64,000 nucleotides of DNA, from assembly GCA_963518955.1 (NCBI GenBank), contig CAUQKI010000004.1:1-64000 (forward strand), in the 5' to 3' direction. The translations under genes were made by a program, and so were the position numbers. Shown here in pieces: positions 61,089-64,000 of the stretch. The notes beneath the pieces were generated by a model. The model saw only the letters and a program-made list of their open reading frames with translations, searched no databases and was not told where the DNA came from. Position 1 is the stretch's first letter. Every line of letters begins with the position of its first letter. Origin of the DNA: JABCPE02 sp963518955 (GTDB lineage: Bacteria > Bacteroidota > Bacteroidia > Flavobacteriales > Weeksellaceae).

Positions 61089-62489
61089 ATGAATCAAGAT
61101 ACGATATGTGCCCTTGCGACTGCCGATGGGGTGGGAGCGATAGGCATCATCCGCGTTTCGGGGCAGGATGCTCTGGCGGTGGTCAATAGAATTTTTGAAG
61201 GGAAAAACTTGGAAAAAGTGCCAACTCACACGGTGCATTATGGCTTTATAAAAGACCAAAAAGAAATAATAGATGAGGTGATGGTCGCTGTGTTCCATGC
61301 GCCGAGGACTTTCACGGCGGAAACTTCGGTGGAAATTTCTTTTCATGGTTCGCCGCACATCGCCAAGAAAATCTTGGAAGTTCTGCTGAAAAACGGCGCG
61401 AGAACCGCCAAAGCAGGGGAGTTTACCATGAGAGCCTTTATGAACGGGCGTATAGACCTCTCTCAGGCAGAATCCATTGCTGACCTTATTGCTTCCGAGA
61501 ATGAGGCTTCGCGAAAGGCTGCCCTTGAACAGCTGAAAGGCGGAATTTCTAAGGAAATAGCCGTGCTGAGAGGTGATTTGCTGAATTTTACTTCGCTTAT
61601 CGAACTAGAACTTGATTTTGCCGAAGAAGATGTGGAGTTTGCTGACCGCTCTGCATTGATGGGACTTATTGCTAATCTTAAAGCCAAATTGGGCAGTCTT
61701 ATTGATAGTTTTCAGTATGGAAATGCAGTGAAAAACGGCATCAATGTGGCGATAATAGGAAAACCTAACGCAGGGAAATCTACTCTGCTGAACGCCCTTT
61801 TGAAAGAGGAAAGAGCGATAGTGAGCGATATAGCAGGGACTACCCGTGACACGATAGAGGAAGTTCTGCATATAAAAGGCACGGCGTTCCGTTTCATAGA
61901 TACGGCGGGAATCCGCGAAACTTCGGACACGATAGAGGAAATAGGCGTGAAGAAAGCCAAAGAAAAAATAGCATCAGCAAAGGTGCTGCTTTATCTCTAT
62001 GATGAGCAGGACAGCAGTGAGGAGGAAATCATCAGCTTTATAAAAGAATTCTACCGCCCAGACCTGAAAGTGATGCTTCTTCATAATAAAATAGACCAAA
62101 ACAAGGGAGTTTCGGCTGAAAATCTTCCAGAAATAGACCAAGCACTGAAGCGCGAGCTTGTTCCTGATTATACGGATACTATTCTGGGGATTTCGGCTCG
62201 AGAAAATATCAATATAGAACTACTCAAAGCAGAATTGTCCAGTTTTGTGGAAACTCTGAAAGGCAGCGAAAATGCAGTGGTAATTACCAATCAGCGCCAC
62301 TATGAAGCCCTTAGAAAATCGCTGGATTCCGTGGAAAGAGTGGAAGAAGCGGTGGTTTCGGGCATTCATACGGAACTTCTGGCGTATGAACTGCGTACGG
62401 CTCTGGAACACCTTGGGGAAATCTCTGGGGAATTTACTAATGATGAGGTTTTAGGAAATATTTTTAGTAAGTTCTGTATCGGTAAATAA
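61089..62489 (+). CDS. mnmE: tRNA modification GTPase MnmE
   Basis: With MnmG it adds cmnm5 to wobble uridine 34 of tRNAs reading NNA/NNG. A 466-residue protein: folate-binding N-domain (TICALATADGVGAIGIIRVSG, cited by its ends TICALAT and RVSG), the GTPase G domain inserted in the helical domain with P-loop GKPNAGKST at 224-232 and DTAGIRET, and the conserved C-terminal CIGK. A mobile element seems to begin just after its stop, and the 3' end of mnmE is a known insertion site for other islands (SGI1). Confidence 0.95.
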   Translation: MNQDTICALATADGVGAIGIIRVSGQDALAVVNRIFEGKNLEKVPTHTVHYGFIKDQKEIIDEVMVAVFHAPRTFTAETSVEISFHGSPHIAKKILEVLLKNGARTAKAGEFTMRAFMNGRIDLSQAESIADLIASENEASRKAALEQLKGGISKEIAVLRGDLLNFTSLIELELDFAEEDVEFADRSALMGLIANLKAKLGSLIDSFQYGNAVKNGINVAIIGKPNAGKSTLLNALLKEERAIVSDIAGTTRDTIEEVLHIKGTAFRFIDTAGIRETSDTIEEIGVKKAKEKIASAKVLLYLYDEQDSSEEEIISFIKEFYRPDLKVMLLHNKIDQNKGVSAENLPEIDQALKRELVPDYTDTILGISARENINIELLKAELSSFVETLKGSENAVVITNQRHYEALRKSLDSVERVEEAVVSGIHTELLAYELRTALEHLGEISGEFTNDEVLGNIFSKFCIGK

Positions 62490-62569
62490 TCTCTGTTTTT
62501 ACAAAGGATTGATAATGAAGTTTTTGTCTTTATAAAATACTATTTTACAATGAATTATCATTAAAATTT

Positions 62570-62745
62570 TTGATACTTCTTGATACTTTTTGTTGTTTTT
62601 TGATACTTTTTTAGGGTGCGATTTGGGTTACAGTGTTGTCTCCAAGTGAGTTTTTTGAGACTTTTAGGGTGACGATGGAGAAATTATTACTGACAAATAC
62701 TGCTAAATAATGGTAAATACTGTTAATTACTGGGAGAAATTATTA
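62570..62745 (+). repeat. Phased short direct repeats at a possible element edge
   Basis: TTGATACTT at 62570, 62580 and 62600 (10- and 20-bp spacing); AAATACTGYTAA at 62695 and 62715 (20 bp); GGAGAAATTATTA at 62677 and 62733. Helical phasing suggests binding sites for a recombinase, excisionase or initiator. Confidence 0.6.
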
Positions 62746-62771
62746 ACATACAATAAAACGGAAAGTGTAAA

Positions 62772-63140
62772 ATGAGTAGTAACATTAGGATAAATAGGAT
62801 ATGTAAATATTGTGGAGAAGTGTTTGTAGCTAAGACATTTAAGACTCAATTTTGTTCTCATAGTTGTAATTCAAAAGATTATAAAAAAAGAGAAAAAATT
62901 AGGAAAATAGAGGAGTCCCAAGAAGAATACAAAAGTGATTTGAAAAATAGTAAATCACAGAGTATGAATATGGAGGAACTCAAATCTAAAATCTATTTGA
63001 GTATAGCAGAGGTCTGTTTGTTGGTAGGAATGAGTGATTCTACTGTCAGGAAGTTTGTAAAGGAGGGAAAACTAAAAACAATAAGATTAGGTAAAAAACA
63101 TTTGATTTTAAAATCTCAGATAGAAAATTTGATGTGTTGA
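62772..63140 (+). CDS. Zinc-knuckle / excisionase-type HTH protein
   Basis: A 122-residue protein. Cys11, Cys14, Cys28 and Cys32 (CKYCG, FCSHSC) make a small zinc knuckle. After a charged linker the last 50 residues are an HTH_17 excisionase-like domain (LSIAEVCLLVGMSDSTVRKF, KEGKLKTIRLGKKHLI). It probably regulates or directs a mobile element whose integrase starts at 63926. No long ORF lies between. Confidence 0.7.
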   Translation: MSSNIRINRICKYCGEVFVAKTFKTQFCSHSCNSKDYKKREKIRKIEESQEEYKSDLKNSKSQSMNMEELKSKIYLSIAEVCLLVGMSDSTVRKFVKEGKLKTIRLGKKHLILKSQIENLMC

Positions 63141-63581
63141 TTTGGAGAACATTGTTTATTTGAAGATAGTGCAAATTAAATTCAAAAAATGAGTATTTAC
63201 ATCAGATTAAAAAAATAATAGTTAAAATCGTTTGAGAAATCGTTCAACGCTCTTTCTATTATTTTTATTAAAATATTTTGGTCTTTTTCTATTCTAATTC
63301 ATAGATGAATATTAAAAAAATAAAAATAGTAGATTCCTTATAATTATAAGTTATACCAAATTATATGTTATATTATTATATTATAATTAATTATAATGTT
63401 ATAAAATATAAAAATATATTATATAGACAAATAAATTTAAATAAAAAATAAAAGAATAAGGTCGATAGATAAAAAAGGTCAGAAGTAGTAAAGAAAGAAG
63501 TAGTCAGTAGTCAAAAAGAGAAGTAAATAATAAGAGAAAAAGCCCGAAAAAGGTAGTTTTTAGAGGGAGGGGGGAATTAAG

Positions 63582-63623
63582 AATCTATAAAAAGAGAACT
63601 GAGAGGTTGTCTTTTTATAGATT
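63582..63623. terminator. Perfect 14-bp inverted repeat
   Basis: AATCTATAAAAAGA (63582-63595) and TCTTTTTATAGATT (63610-63623), 14-base loop, followed by T3-5. A terminator or a structural RNA element. Confidence 0.6.
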
Positions 63624-63747
63624 TTTGATTTAGAGGAGGTGGAAAAAACGGAAAGTAGTTGGTTTTATGTGAAAAATTAAGATATTTACAGTCTAAACTT
63701 TGAGGAGGTCGAAATCCTTAATTATTACTTTTTGTAAGTAATGGAAG

Positions 63748-63777
63748 TCCAAACTTTTTTAGGTTTGGATTTTTTTT
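63748..63777 (+). terminator. Intrinsic terminator in a gene-free region
   Basis: TCCAAAC (63748-63754) and GTTTGGA (63763-63769), then T8. Just upstream ATTACTT/AAGTAAT (63724-63742) makes a second stem. A terminator without a gene in front suggests a small RNA or attenuated leader. Confidence 0.6.
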
Positions 63778-63925
63778 GTTTAAAGTTAAATTAAAAGAGA
63801 TTTAAAATAATGATAAATAGTGGAAATATAAAAATGAAAAGTAGTAATACCCTTTGAATAAGGTGTTGTCTGTTGTCTTGTGTCCCTGATTAGGAGGAAT
63901 GTTACATCATCAAAAAAATAGAGAG

Positions 63926-64000
63926 ATGAAAGTATATTTAAGACAGAGAAAGGGACAGTTGAGTAATAGTAATAAACAAAAAGGGAGAGTAAGAATGAAC
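63926..64000 (+). CDS. Start of a probable tyrosine integrase (partial)
   Basis: ATG 63926 opens 25 codons to the window edge (MKVYLRQRKGQLSNSNKQKG...). The MKVYLRQRK opening is typical of the arm-binding domain of Bacteroidetes tyrosine integrases. The identification rests on this short stretch plus the excisionase-type gene upstream. Confidence 0.5.
   Translation, partial: MKVYLRQRKGQLSNSNKQKGRVRMN

Larger units (their letters stand above)
63141..63925. other. 785-bp gene-free region with strong hairpins
   Basis: 63330-63470 is almost only A and T with many TTATA repeats. 63470-63700 is purine-rich on the plus strand, with GAGGAGGTGGAAA and GAGGAGGTCGAAA near 63633 and 63703. Two hairpins are listed separately. 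No ORF is convincing. It resembles the regulatory or attachment region of an integrated element. Confidence 0.55.

Overview
The window looks like a chromosomal segment of a Flavobacteriales bacterium, most likely Weeksellaceae (relatives of Chryseobacterium, Riemerella, Bergeyella). This rests on AT-rich DNA, TAnnTTTG promoter boxes upstream of many genes, a gliding/type IX secretion lipoprotein gene (gldB) beside nadE, a fused SecDF, a DAHP synthase-chorismate mutase fusion, and a subtilase with a type IX sorting tail. No rRNA or CRISPR array was found.

Layout. 1-6.8 kb: nadE, gldB, a Sua5/YciO gene, then a purine run (purM, an HD hydrolase, a secreted phosphoesterase, purN). 6.8-9.7 kb: a zinc-ribbon protein and two paralogous proteins of unknown function. 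9.7-16 kb: sppA, folK, recQ, fmt, fabH. 16-17.3 kb: a barnase-type ribonuclease with two barstar-like genes. 17.4-23.5 kb: aminotransferase, murB, rhodanese, nicotinamidase, Crp-type regulator, dapF, mltG. 23.5-28.1 kb: two secreted proteins, a subtilase and a protein with 22 exact 51-bp repeats. 28-46.6 kb: housekeeping and envelope genes (secDF, nfu, Sel1 protein, esterase, acyl-CoA synthetase, queG, L,D-transpeptidase, lpdA, patatin, aroG/aroQ fusion, rdgB, tpiA, M1 peptidase, class II HMG-CoA reductase).

46.8-59.2 kb is a 12.4-kb genomic island inserted at the 3' end of a tRNA-Gln(TTG) gene. The last 16 bp of the tRNA region are repeated at 59181-59196, and 24-bp direct repeats (probable integrase arm sites) lie just inside both ends. 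The island carries a tyrosine integrase, an excisionase-like protein, a replication-initiator-like protein, a restriction-modification operon (two methylase genes, an unknown gene and a GIY-YIG/helicase protein) and an AbiE-type toxin-antitoxin operon with an unknown third gene. Upstream of the restriction operon, 815 bp without a gene hold three copies of a bulged hairpin whose stems covary. This is the strongest candidate for something undescribed.

59.4-62.5 kb returns to the chromosome (purB, mnmE). Directly after mnmE a second mobile element seems to begin: short phased repeats, a zinc-ribbon/HTH protein, 785 bp of AT-rich DNA with strong hairpins, and at the window edge the start of a probable integrase.

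All calls come from reading the sequence; no database search was run.
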